Assembly (NCBI RefSeq): GCF_018614585.1
Contig: NZ_JAGGOI010000007.1
Coordinates: forward strand, 411,340-475,339
Direction: 5' to 3'
Source of the DNA: Streptomyces sp. ISL-1
GTDB lineage: Bacteria > Actinomycetota > Actinomycetes > Streptomycetales > Streptomycetaceae
Length of the DNA stretch: 64,000 nucleotides
Shown here: in pieces, positions 35,146 to 43,215 of the stretch
Layout: each line of letters opens with the position of its first letter
How positions within the stretch are numbered: the first letter of the stretch is position 1
Program-made: the position numbers and the translations under genes
The notes under the pieces: generated by a model
The model's database searches: none
Told to the model about the DNA's origin: nothing
Seen by the model: the letters and a program-made list of their open reading frames with translations, nothing else

Positions 35146-36407
35146 GCGACGCTCACCGCCGTTCCGCGTGCCATCGGGCCGAAGAGCAGCGTCGCGACCG
35201 CCGGCACCTGGTCGGCCGGAACTCCCATGACGGGGGCCACGAGTGAGCCGACCGCACGCTGTTCGTCCAGGGTGGCGGACACGGCATCACTGTTCCCGCC
35301 CACGGAGCCGTGCCCCGACGTACCGTCATTGAGCTTGGTGTGGGGTGCGGGGACCCGGGGGTTGGGCATACCCCTGCAATCGGGTCCTGAACGATCGGCA
35401 TAGCGCGGTTCCTCACCGGGTCGGTACGCGGGTCGAGGGCGGACGAATTCGAGGGTGATGCGCATCTGGCCACCCCTGAAGGCTTCTTCGGAGGCCGCCG
35501 ACTGCTTCACCAGGCCGTCCAGCAGGCAGGGGTAGACCGGCGAGTAGCGGGCGAACAGCGCCAGCGTGGGGCGCGAGACGCGGCCCAGGGTGATCAGCCG
35601 TCCACCGTTCTCGTCGAGGAACTCCTCCGCGGTGCCGGAGGCGTCGGCGGTCGCGGTGAGCGCGGAGGCCAACTGGTCCCGCTGGTCGACGACGGTGCGG
35701 CTGGTGGTGACGGTGTTCCGCAGGATCCTCAGCAGATCGGGCGCGGCGTCCCCGTACACGGCGGCCACATCCGCGAACCGCGAGATGTCCTCCTTGATGG
35801 ACGGCATGTGCGGGTTGAGCCGGCTCAGATAGCGCTCGACACGGGTGAGATTGGCGCCGATCCGGTCGCCGCGCCCGTCGAGCGCGGTCGCGAACGCCGA
35901 CAGCGTGGCGTTGAGTTCGGCGGGCCGCACGGTCCGCAGCAGCGGCAGCAGGTCGTTCATCAGATGCTGGAGCTCGATGCCGGCCTCGGTGCGGTCCTGG
36001 GTGATGACGTCCCCGGCGCGGATGTGCCGCCCGGCGGAGTCGCCTGGGGCGACCAGCTCGACGTACTTCTCGCCGAACAGCGTCTTGGGCAGCAGCCGGG
36101 CGTGTACATCGGCCGGGATGCGGGAGATGTGCTCCGGCTTCAGGGCGATGTCGAGCGTCGCCTTCTCGCCGTCGGCCCGGACCTCGCGCACCTCGCCGAC
36201 CAGCAGTCCGCGCAGCTTGACGTCGGCCCGCGGGTCCAGCTGGTTGCCGAGGGTGTCGGCCTCCAGCGTGATCCGTATGACGGAGACGAACTTCTGCTGG
36301 TAGACGGCGACGGACAGTGACAGCAAAAGCGCGATGACCGCGATGAAGACGATGCCGTAGAGCCGCAGCCGTGCGCCGTGCGTCGGGACGGGAATGGGAA
36401 TGCGCAT
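35142..36407 (-). CDS. mceA: MceA, Mce-family substrate-binding protein
   Basis: A 421-residue protein. The anchor lies at about 15-38 (LYGIVFIAVIALLLSLSVAVY). The MCE domain covers about 40-125 (RADVKLRGLLVGEVREV) and the tunnel helices about 140-310. The C-terminal third is hydrophilic with RPAYRPGEEPRYADRSGPDCRGMP, usual for MceA. It starts 7 bases after the second permease gene. Confidence 0.88.
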   Translation of the reverse strand: MRIPIPVPTHGARLRLYGIVFIAVIALLLSLSVAVYQQKFVSVIRITLEADTLGNQLDPRADVKLRGLLVGEVREVRADGEKATLDIALKPEHISRIPADVHARLLPKTLFGEKYVELVAPGDSAGRHIRAGDVITQDRTEAGIELQHLMNDLLPLLRTVRPAELNATLSAFATALDGRGDRIGANLTRVERYLSRLNPHMPSIKEDISRFADVAAVYGDAAPDLLRILRNTVTTSRTVVDQRDQLASALTATADASGTAEEFLDENGGRLITLGRVSRPTLALFARYSPVYPCLLDGLVKQSAASEEAFRGGQMRITLEFVRPRPAYRPGEEPRYADRSGPDCRGMPNPRVPAPHTKLNDGTSGHGSVGGNSDAVSATLDEQRAVGSLVAPVMGVPADQVPAVATLLFGPMARGTAVSVA

Positions 36408-36414
36408 GGATCGT

Positions 36415-37233
36415 CTACCCCGCTATCCGTACGGTCGTGTTGGCGCCCCAGATCGCCAGGCTGAGGAAGAAGTCCAGGATGTTGATGGCGACGATGGAAG
36501 TCCGCACGGCACGGCCGACCGCGACGCCGACGCCGGCCGGGCCGCCGCTCGCGTAGTAGCCGTAGTAGCAGTGGACAAGGATGATCACGACGGCGAAGAC
36601 GATCACCTTGCCGAAGGACCACAGGACGTCGACCGGCGGCAGATACTGCTGGAAGTAGTGGTCGTAGGTGCCCGCGGACTGCCCGTAGTAGACGGTGGTG
36701 ATGGTGCGTGCGGCGAAGTACGAGGAGAGCAGTCCGATCACGTACAGCGGGATCACGGCGACGAAGCCGGCGATCATCCGGGTGGTCACCAGGAACGGCA
36801 GCGAGGGGACGCCCATCACCTCCAGCGCGTCGGTCTCCTCGCTGATCCGCATGGCCCCGAGCTGGGCGGTGAACCCGGCCCCGACCGTCGCCGACAGCGC
36901 GAGGCCGGCCACCAGCGGGGCGATCTCACGGGTGTTGAAGTACGCGGACAGGAACGCCACGAAGTTGGAGGTGCCCAGCTGGTTGAGCGCGGCGTAGCCC
37001 TGCAGGCCGACCTCGGTGCCCGTGAAGAAGGACAGGAAGGCGATGACGCCGACCGTCCCGCCGACGACCGCCAGCGCCCCGCGACCGAAGCTCACCTCGG
37101 CGAGCAGACGCAGGGTCTCCTTCTTGTAGCGGCGCAGGGTCCGTCCGGTCCAGGCCAGCGAGCGTCCGTAGAAGGACAGTTGGCCGCCCAGCTCCTCGAG
37201 CCGGTCCAGCAGCAGACGATTCATCAGCGGCAT
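36415..37233 (-). CDS. yrbE1B: YrbEB, MlaE-type permease of the Mce importer
   Basis: A 272-residue integral membrane protein of the MlaE family with five or six membrane helices. The signature segment AMRISEETDALEVMGVPSLPFLVTTRMIAG (about 130-160) contacts the ATPase. With YrbEA it forms the membrane pore of the ABC importer that moves lipids or sterols delivered by the Mce proteins. It starts three bases after yrbEA. Confidence 0.9.
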   Translation of the reverse strand: MPLMNRLLLDRLEELGGQLSFYGRSLAWTGRTLRRYKKETLRLLAEVSFGRGALAVVGGTVGVIAFLSFFTGTEVGLQGYAALNQLGTSNFVAFLSAYFNTREIAPLVAGLALSATVGAGFTAQLGAMRISEETDALEVMGVPSLPFLVTTRMIAGFVAVIPLYVIGLLSSYFAARTITTVYYGQSAGTYDHYFQQYLPPVDVLWSFGKVIVFAVVIILVHCYYGYYASGGPAGVGVAVGRAVRTSIVAINILDFFLSLAIWGANTTVRIAG

Positions 37234-37236
37234 TGG

Positions 37237-38007
37237 TCAACCCCTCTGCGGAACGACCTGGAAGTACACCGCGGTCATCACGAAGTTCGTCACGAACAGC
37301 AGCATGAAAGTGATCACCACGGACTCGTTCACGGCGTCGCCCACGCCCTTCGACCCGCCCTTCGCGGTCAGTCCCTTGTACGAGGCGACGATCGCCGCGA
37401 TGGCGCCGAACACCAGGGCTTTCAGCTCGGCCGCCCACAGGTCGGACAGCTGGGCGAGGGTGGTGAAGGAGGCCAGATACGCGCCGGGCGTGCCGTTTTG
37501 CAGGATCACGTTGAAGAAGTAGCCGCCGGCCACTCCGACCACCGACACAAGCCCGTTGAGCAGCACGGCCACCACCATCGAGGCCAGCACCCGCGGTACG
37601 ACCAGGCGGTGGATCGGGTCGATGCCCAGCACTTGCATCGCGTCGATCTCCTCACGGATCTTGCGGGCCCCGAGGTCCGCGCAGATCGCGGTGCCGCCCG
37701 CGCCCGCGATCAGCAGCGCGGTGACGATCGGCGAGGCCTCCCGCAGCACCGCCAGCACCGAGGCGGCGCCCGAGAACGACTGCGCGCCGAGCTGACGGGT
37801 CAGACTGCCGATCTGCAGGGCGATGACCGCCCCGAACGGGATGGAGACCAGGGCGGTCGGCAGGATGGTGACGCTCGCGATGAACCAGGCCTGCTGGATG
37901 AACTCCCGCACCTGGAACGGGCGCCTGGGGATGGTTCGTACGACGTCCAGGGCCATCGCGAACAGGCTGCCGGAATGCTTCAGCGCGCCTACCGGGGAAA
38001 GGCTCAT
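37237..38007 (-). CDS. yrbE1A: YrbEA, MlaE-type permease of the Mce importer
   Basis: A 256-residue MlaE-family permease. The coupling-helix signature is LGARKIREEIDAMQVLGIDPIHRLVVPRVLA (about 130-160), with strongly hydrophobic helices on both sides. Its ATG overlaps the stop of the ATPase gene (ATGA), placing ATPase and permeases in one operon, unlike Mycobacterium, where mceG lies elsewhere. Confidence 0.9.
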   Translation of the reverse strand: MSLSPVGALKHSGSLFAMALDVVRTIPRRPFQVREFIQQAWFIASVTILPTALVSIPFGAVIALQIGSLTRQLGAQSFSGAASVLAVLREASPIVTALLIAGAGGTAICADLGARKIREEIDAMQVLGIDPIHRLVVPRVLASMVVAVLLNGLVSVVGVAGGYFFNVILQNGTPGAYLASFTTLAQLSDLWAAELKALVFGAIAAIVASYKGLTAKGGSKGVGDAVNESVVITFMLLFVTNFVMTAVYFQVVPQRG

Positions 38008-38942
38008 GCGTCCGCCACCTCGGCCTTGTTGAGCGCCGCCTCGCGCCGGGCGATCGCCTCCCAGCGGGGCGGCCGGGTGATCCCGGGGCTCGGCAGCAGA
38101 CGGGGGGTGATCTCCGCCTTGGGAGCGTGCAGGTCCGCGTCGCCGAGCCGCGCCAGCTCTTCTTCGACCTGGGCGGCGTCCTTTTCCTCCGCCATGCCGA
38201 TCGGCCCCTGCATCCGGCCGTTCAGGAACTGCCGTACGACCGGCTGGTCGCTTGTCAGCAGCTGTTCCCGGGGGCCGAACATCACCAGCTCGCGACGGAA
38301 GAGCAGCCCGATGTTGTCCGGGACCTGCCGGGCCGACGCGATGTCGTGCGTGACGATCAGGAAGGTCGCGTCGATCTGCGCGTTGAGATCGACGATCAGC
38401 TGATTGAGATACGCCACGCGCACCGGGTCGAGACCCGAGTCCGGCTCGTCGAAGAGGATGATCTCCGGATCGAGCACCAGGGCCCGGGCCAGCCCGGCCC
38501 GTTTTCGCATGCCGCCGGATATCTCGCCGGGCAGCTTCTCCTCGGCGCCGATCAGCCCGACCATGTCCATCTTCTCGAGGACGATCTGCCGGATCGCGCT
38601 CTCTGTCTTGCGGGTGTGCTCACGCAGCGGGAAGGCGATGTTGTCGTAGAGGTTCATCGACCCGAACAGCGCGCCGTCCTGGAACAGCACGCCGAACTGC
38701 TTGCGCACCTCGTACAGGTCGTGCTCACGCAGCTTGGTGATGTCCGTGCCCGCGATCCGGATCGCACCGGCTTCCGGCTTGAGCAGACCGACCAGCGTCT
38801 TGAGGAACACGGACTTGCCTGTGCCCGAAGGGCCGAGCATGACCGAAACCTCGCCGGCGGGCAGCGTCAGAGAAACGTCCTGCCAGATGACCTGGTGGCC
38901 GAAGGACTTTGTCAGCCCTTCCACACAGATCTCGACACCCAT
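38004..38942 (-). CDS. mceG: MceG (Mkl) ATPase of the Mce importer
   Basis: A 312-residue ABC ATPase. Walker A is GPSGTGKS, the signature SGGM (GEISGGMRKRAGLARAL), Walker B ILFDEPDSGLDP and the H-loop THD. The ~60-residue extension after the ABC core (from about 250) with ARLGDADLHAPKAEITPRLLPSPG is typical of MceG/Mkl. It powers lipid uptake through YrbEAB and MceA-F. ATG 38942 follows GAAGGGTG; an in-frame GTG nine bases upstream falls within the ribosome site. It is the first gene of the ten-gene operon. Confidence 0.9.
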   Translation of the reverse strand: MGVEICVEGLTKSFGHQVIWQDVSLTLPAGEVSVMLGPSGTGKSVFLKTLVGLLKPEAGAIRIAGTDITKLREHDLYEVRKQFGVLFQDGALFGSMNLYDNIAFPLREHTRKTESAIRQIVLEKMDMVGLIGAEEKLPGEISGGMRKRAGLARALVLDPEIILFDEPDSGLDPVRVAYLNQLIVDLNAQIDATFLIVTHDIASARQVPDNIGLLFRRELVMFGPREQLLTSDQPVVRQFLNGRMQGPIGMAEEKDAAQVEEELARLGDADLHAPKAEITPRLLPSPGITRPPRWEAIARREAALNKAEVADA

Positions 38943-39043
38943 CCGGTTCACCCTTCAGCAGCGGAGCAGTTCCTACATCTGCTCTACGGGGAAGGGCGGG
39001 CCGTCCGTCGCGGACAAGCACAGAATTTTTTACGGGCGCGAAA

Positions 39044-40102
39044 TCAGGGGTGAACGTCGGTGTGCGAAGTGGCCGCGGGCAGCGACGGGCGCGGCAGAGG
39101 CGCCGAGGCCGACGGCGTGGGCAGGGGCCCTGCCGGCACGGAGGGAGCCGTCACCTCGGGTGCGACCGTCATGAGGGGCACGTCCGGCACTTCGGGTACG
39201 ACCGGCACCGGGGGCACGTCGGGCACACGGGGCACGTCCGGGGTCGACAGCGGCGGCAGCGGCGGCAGGGTGACCTCGGGCAGGGACGGCAGTACGGGCT
39301 GCGTGCCTCCGGGCGCGTCCGTCCCGCTCATGGTCGTCCCCGACGCCGTCTTCGCGGGGGTGCCGGCGTCCGACGGCTCAGCCCGGCCATGGTCCGGACT
39401 CCGCACGTCCGCGACCTTCGAGGGGGTGGGCCCCGCGCCGGGCCCGTCCCAGTCGTGGACGTACGGCAGGACGAACCCGGCGACGACCAGCGTCGCCGCC
39501 GTCGAGACCGCGGCCACCGCCTGCGCGTTCACGCCCGTCCGGGGCCGGTTCCGGCCGCACAGCCACAGCGCCAGCGCCAGCGTGCCGGCCAGCGTACTGC
39601 GCAGCGTGCGCCGGGCTCGCGCCAGCAGCGACTCGACCGTCCGGTAACTCAGCCCCATCTCATGGGCGACCTGGCCGACGTCGAGATCCTCGGACTTCAG
39701 CCGGAGCGCCTGCGCCTGCCGGGCGGGCAGTTCATCGGTGCGCACCGCGAGCCACACGGCCTCGGCCCGGTCACAGACGACCTCGTCGACGGGCGCCGGG
39801 CCCGGCGGTAGGAGCGTCGCGCTGCTGCGCACCTCGGTCTCGCGGTTGACCTGCCGGTACCGGTCGACGCACAGCCGCATGGTCACTGTCGTCAGCCACG
39901 CGCCGAGCCGCTCGTCGTCCAGGTGCGGGTTCTCGGCAGCGCGCAGCATGGCCTCGTGCACGGCGTCCTCGGCGTCCTCCACGCTCATGGAGCGGCGGCG
40001 GGCCACCTTGAGCAGCTGCTCGCGGTGACTCCACGCGCGCTGCCACCGCTCGTGGGAGGTGTCCGCCTGCGCACCCGAGTGCGCAGGCATGTTCGTCGCC
40101 AT
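39044..40102 (-). CDS. ECF-type sigma factor with membrane anchor and Pro/Val-rich tail
   Basis: A 352-residue protein. Residues 25-100 hold sigma region 2 (EDAEDAVHEAMLRAAENP...WLTTVTMRLCVDRYRQ). Residues 120-180 hold region 4 (LPARQAQALRLKSEDLDVGQVAHEMGLSYRTVESLLARARRTLRS). After a basic patch comes one hydrophobic helix (about 205-225: AVAAVSTAATLVVAGFVLPYV). A Pro/Val/Thr-rich tail of about 130 residues with VPxVPxVP-like repeats should lie outside the cell. A sigma factor carrying its own membrane anchor is unusual and suggests direct envelope sensing or release by proteolysis. ATG 40102 follows AAAGGGG. It sits 101 bases upstream of mceG on the same strand and may drive the mce operon. 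Confidence 0.85.
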   Translation of the reverse strand: MATNMPAHSGAQADTSHERWQRAWSHREQLLKVARRRSMSVEDAEDAVHEAMLRAAENPHLDDERLGAWLTTVTMRLCVDRYRQVNRETEVRSSATLLPPGPAPVDEVVCDRAEAVWLAVRTDELPARQAQALRLKSEDLDVGQVAHEMGLSYRTVESLLARARRTLRSTLAGTLALALWLCGRNRPRTGVNAQAVAAVSTAATLVVAGFVLPYVHDWDGPGAGPTPSKVADVRSPDHGRAEPSDAGTPAKTASGTTMSGTDAPGGTQPVLPSLPEVTLPPLPPLSTPDVPRVPDVPPVPVVPEVPDVPLMTVAPEVTAPSVPAGPLPTPSASAPLPRPSLPAATSHTDVHP

Positions 40103-40217
40103 GAGGGCCCCTTTGCGCTCACCGCCGGTTCGGTGCTGTCCGGCGGATGGCGACATTACCGCCGAGTATCGGCAGTTGGGGAGGGGGTGGCGCGCATCGA
40201 GTCCTTTCCGTTGCTGG

Positions 40218-41258
40218 TCAGCTGCCGGTCAGCGAGCCCGCACCGGGCAGGACACCGTCGCCGGGCAGCTCGACATCGCTTGTGGGGACGGGAAGCACGG
40301 GCTCCGCGGGCTTCGGACCGGCGCCCGGCGCGGTCTTCGACGGTGAGGGTGAGGGCGTGGGGGAGGACGGCCCGGGGGACGCGCCGCGCGGCTCGGCCGG
40401 GCGGGCGGGAGCCGTGGCGGCCGACGGCCGCGGCTGTTTCGGACGGGGCGCCTCCGCCGGGCGGGTGGCGGACCCGCCGTGGTCCGGCACCACCCGGTGC
40501 CCGTCGAGGAAGTACCCGAACCATGCCTTGACCGTGTGCAGATACGCGGTGGAGTGGTTGTAGCCGAGAATCGCGAGGTCCAGGTCGTGCGGGTCGGAGA
40601 GGTCCCGCCCGCCCGCGCACAGGTAGCGGCCGGCCGCGAGTGCCGCGTCGTAGACGTTGCCCGGATCGCTGCGTCCGTCGCCGTTGCCGTCGGAGCCCCA
40701 GGTGGCCCACGTCGACGGGATGAACTGCATCGGACCCACAGCGCGGTCGTACGCCGTGTCCCCGTCGTGCACCCCGTCGTCGGTGTCCCTGATGACGGCG
40801 AACCCGTTGCCGTCCAGCCGCGGGCCGAGGATCGGTGCGACGGTCGTGCCGTCCGCGCTCACCCGGCCGCCGCGCGCCTGTCCGGACTCCACCTGGCCGA
40901 TCGCGGCCAGCAGCTGCCAGCGCAGACGGCAGCCGGGCGCGCTTCGGGCGAGGTCCGACTCGGCCTGCCGGTACGCGGCGAAGACCGTGGCCGGCAGCGC
41001 GCCGCCGGCCGTCGCGGCGGGGCCGTGTGTGCCGCCCCGTTCCGTCCGGCGGGCCCGCAGCGGCGGAAGCTCGGTGCGGTACGGGGTGTCGCCCGAGACG
41101 CTGTGCCCCGGCGGGGGCGTCGGACGCTGAGCCGGGGCCGAGGCGTGTGCCGCCGGCTCCGGCGCCCGTGAGGCGGTCAGCGCCGCCATGGCCGCCGTCG
41201 CGACCGCTGCTGCCCTGACACCTCTGCGCTTGCGCCCTGCCATGTTGCGCCCAGTCAT
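40218..41258 (-). CDS. MltB-type lytic transglycosylase, secreted
   Basis: A 346-residue secreted protein. It has a basic twin-Arg-like start, a hydrophobic segment (AAAVATAAMAALTASRA) and a cut near residue 40. The catalytic domain (about 90-250) contains LLAAIGQVESGQARGG, with the catalytic Glu in QVESG, then YDRAVGPMQFIPSTWATWGSDGNGDG and the YLCAGG segment, all classic for SLT_2/MltB enzymes that cleave peptidoglycan. A Pro/Ser/Thr-rich tail fills the last 100 residues. ATG 41258 follows GGGAGGGG at eight bases. Confidence 0.85.
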   Translation of the reverse strand: MTGRNMAGRKRRGVRAAAVATAAMAALTASRAPEPAAHASAPAQRPTPPPGHSVSGDTPYRTELPPLRARRTERGGTHGPAATAGGALPATVFAAYRQAESDLARSAPGCRLRWQLLAAIGQVESGQARGGRVSADGTTVAPILGPRLDGNGFAVIRDTDDGVHDGDTAYDRAVGPMQFIPSTWATWGSDGNGDGRSDPGNVYDAALAAGRYLCAGGRDLSDPHDLDLAILGYNHSTAYLHTVKAWFGYFLDGHRVVPDHGGSATRPAEAPRPKQPRPSAATAPARPAEPRGASPGPSSPTPSPSPSKTAPGAGPKPAEPVLPVPTSDVELPGDGVLPGAGSLTGS

Positions 41259-41369
41259 GATGCAGACCCCTCCCAGTGCCGCCGAGCCGGAGATGAGGGC
41301 CGGCGCGGCTTCCGTCACCTTCTCTACGCGGGGGCGTCGCGGGTCCGTCGCGCGAAGCCGCGCCTTTCA

Positions 41370-41425
41370 CCGGTCGGGGAGGTCGGGGAGGTCGGGATGG
41401 TCGGGTCGGGACGGTCGGGACGGCG
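41370..41425. repeat. Short tandem repeat of GGTCGGGGA type
   Basis: About six imperfect copies of a nine-base GGTCGGGGA-like unit (GGTCGGGGA, GGTCGGGGA, GGTCGGGAT, GGTCGGGTC...) lie between the transglycosylase start and the next forward gene. Such tracts in G-rich DNA can form unusual structures; a role is not evident. Confidence 0.6.
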
Positions 41426-41460
41426 CCGGGGGCGTGGGAGGGCCCCGCTAACGTGGGGGC

Positions 41461-41715
41461 ATGGAGCGATTGCGGGTGGAGTTCACCACCGAACCCTTCG
41501 ACCTCGACGAAGCGCCGGCCCATGCGGTCGTCGCCCGCGAGGTCATCCAGGCGGCCGAGCTGGACGCCGTGGACGTCGGCCCGTTCGGCAATACGGCGGA
41601 GGGCGGCGCCGACGAGGTGCTGACCGCGGTGGACGCGCTGCTGCGCCGGGCCCTGAAGGCCGGCGCCACTCGTGTCTCGTTGCAGATCAATGTGATCGGG
41701 GAGGGCGAGAAGTGA
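41461..41715 (+). CDS. Thiamine-binding-like (MTH1187/YqgV type) small protein
   Basis: An 84-residue protein, VEFTTEPFDLDEAPAHAVVA at the start, then VDVGPFGNTAEG and a C-terminal strand SLQINV. The length and the alternating beta-alpha pattern fit the MTH1187/YqgV family, ferredoxin-like proteins proposed to bind thiamine-type ligands. The identification is from memory of the family look and is moderate. Its stop overlaps the start of the HTH regulator (GTGA), so the two are coupled at the head of the urate catabolism region. Confidence 0.6.
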   Translation: MERLRVEFTTEPFDLDEAPAHAVVAREVIQAAELDAVDVGPFGNTAEGGADEVLTAVDALLRRALKAGATRVSLQINVIGEGEK

Positions 41716-42089
41716 CCCAGCCGGGAGATCACCCCCTCGTCAGCGCCGTGAAGCCGCTCGTCGACGCGATGGGCGCCGAGATATTGAGCCCCGAGCAGGC
41801 CAGTCCCGACGATGTGGTGCTCGCCTGGGAAGGGGAGGACGTGCTCGCCGTGCGGCTGCCCCAGCTGTCGGACTCGCTGGAGCACATCCTGACCGCCATG
41901 GAGCGCCGGCACGGCATGCCGTTGTCGGAGCTGGACCGCAAGACGAAGCAAGTGGTCGTACGGACACTGGAGGCGCGCGGCGCCTTCTCCGTACGGCACG
42001 GAGTGGAGACGGTGGCCGGCGCCCTGGGGGTCAGCCGCTTCACCGTCTACAACTACCTGAATCGCGAGACCGCCGCGAAGGACAGCTAG
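41712..42089 (+). CDS. Fis/PucR-type helix-turn-helix regulator
   Basis: A 125-residue protein. The N-terminal ~65 residues are acidic without known motifs. The central part reads LDRKTKQVVVRTLEARGAFSVRHGVETVAGALGVSRFTVYNYLNRE (about 78-122), a C-terminal HTH of the HTH_8/PucR kind. GTG 41712 overlaps the upstream stop. It is followed by a hairpin terminator and then the uraD operon, whose promoter contains an inverted repeat. Control of the urate genes by this protein is the obvious hypothesis. Confidence 0.78.
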   Translation: MTQPGDHPLVSAVKPLVDAMGAEILSPEQASPDDVVLAWEGEDVLAVRLPQLSDSLEHILTAMERRHGMPLSELDRKTKQVVVRTLEARGAFSVRHGVETVAGALGVSRFTVYNYLNRETAAKDS

Positions 42090-42152
42090 GGCGCGCTCAC
42101 TGCCCGATCGGACGCGGTCGCAGGCCGTCGCAGGCCCTCGTGGAGGTCCGGA

Positions 42153-42176
42153 CGGCGGCTTTTGCCGCCGGGTTTT
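42153..42176 (+). terminator. Hairpin terminator after the HTH regulator
   Basis: Perfect seven-base arms CGGCGGC and GCCGCCG around TTTT, followed by GGTTTT. It separates the regulator transcript from the uraD promoter. Confidence 0.8.
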
Positions 42177-42200
42177 CAACAAAGTGTTGACGTTTTGTTG
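42177..42200. promoter_or_regulatory. Promoter and operator of the urate operon
   Basis: A perfect inverted repeat CAACAAA (42177-42183) and TTTGTTG (42194-42200) with a ten-base spacer that includes TTGACG (42187-42192), a good -35 element. The uraD start is 66 bases downstream. A protein bound to the dyad would sit exactly on the -35, so repression is expected. Confidence 0.68.
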
Positions 42201-42265
42201 CCCGAGGGCGTTAGCTGTCCGCAGCCCGTCCGAACGCACAGCGAAAAACAGCCACGGAGGCTCCC

Positions 42266-42805
42266 GTGACTTCTGGACCACAGCGCTTGCCGGGAGTGGC
42301 CCCCGAATCCCCGGCGGGTCTCGTCCGGTTCAACACCTCGAAGGACAGCGAGGCACTGGCCGTCCTGCACGAGGTGTGCGCCAGTGCGGCGTGGGGGAGC
42401 AAGCTGCTTGACCAGCGCCCGTACGCCACCGTGGAGGCCCTCTTCGACGCGAGCGACGCCGCCATGGCCGAGCTGAGTGCCGAGGACCTGGCCGAGGCGA
42501 TGGCGGGGCATCCGCCGATCGGCCGGCCGAAGCCCGGGGACCCCACCTCGTCCCGCGAGCAGAGCGGGATGGCCGGGGCCCCCGAGGAGCTCAAGGCCGA
42601 AATGCTCGAACTGAACCTGGCCTACCAGGAGAGGTTCGGACATGTCTTTCTGCTCTGCGCCACCGGCCGGACCGGTGAGCAGATGCGTGACGCGGTCCGC
42701 GAGCGGATCGGTAACTCGCCCGGGCAGGAGCGGGAAATCGTCCGCACCGAGCTGGGCAAGATCAACCGCATCCGGCTGACCCGCCTCGTAGCGGAAGGAG
42801 CGTGA
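42266..42805 (+). CDS. uraD: OHCU decarboxylase
   Basis: A 179-residue all-helical enzyme that decarboxylates 2-oxo-4-hydroxy-4-carboxy-5-ureidoimidazoline to S-allantoin, the last step of urate breakdown. The motif MAGHPPIGRPKPG (near residue 75) contains the essential His. FLLCATGRTGEQM and the final LTRLV region are also characteristic. GTG 42266 has GGAGG five bases upstream. It is the first gene of the urate operon, 4 bases before uraH. Confidence 0.92.
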   Translation: MTSGPQRLPGVAPESPAGLVRFNTSKDSEALAVLHEVCASAAWGSKLLDQRPYATVEALFDASDAAMAELSAEDLAEAMAGHPPIGRPKPGDPTSSREQSGMAGAPEELKAEMLELNLAYQERFGHVFLLCATGRTGEQMRDAVRERIGNSPGQEREIVRTELGKINRIRLTRLVAEGA

Positions 42806-42809
42806 CGTC

Positions 42810-43208
42810 TTGAGCACCGAGACCACCGCATCGGTGTCCACGCACATCCTGGACACCAGCGTCGGACGGCCCGCCGGGGGCGTCGCCATCTCCCTCGCGG
42901 CCCGCAGTGGCCCCGATGCGGAGTGGGTGGCGCTCGGCGGATCGAAGACCGACGCGGACGGGCGCTGCAAGGACCTTCCGGCGCTGCCGGAGACAACGAC
43001 CCACGTACGTCTCGACTTCGAGACCGAGGCGTACCTCGCCAACCAGTCCACCAAGCAAGCCGAGGCGCAGCAGGACGCCCCCCGCGTAAGGGACAGCGGT
43101 GCGTTCTTCCCGGAGGTGGCGATCACTTTCGCCGTCAGGCCGGGCGAGCACTATCACGTACCGCTGCTGCTCAACCCGTTCGGCTACTCCGTTTACCGAG
43201 GGAGCTAG
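42810..43208 (+). CDS. uraH: 5-hydroxyisourate hydrolase
   Basis: A 132-residue transthyretin-like enzyme that opens 5-hydroxyisourate. It begins STHILDTSVGRPAGGVAISL and ends LLLNPFGYSVYRGS; the C-terminal YRGS tetrapeptide is the family hallmark. The active-site His is in STHILD and in GEHYHVPLLL. The start is TTG 42810, with AAGGAG nine bases upstream; no better codon is available. Confidence 0.92.
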   Translation: MSTETTASVSTHILDTSVGRPAGGVAISLAARSGPDAEWVALGGSKTDADGRCKDLPALPETTTHVRLDFETEAYLANQSTKQAEAQQDAPRVRDSGAFFPEVAITFAVRPGEHYHVPLLLNPFGYSVYRGS

Positions 43209-43215
43209 CAGACAC

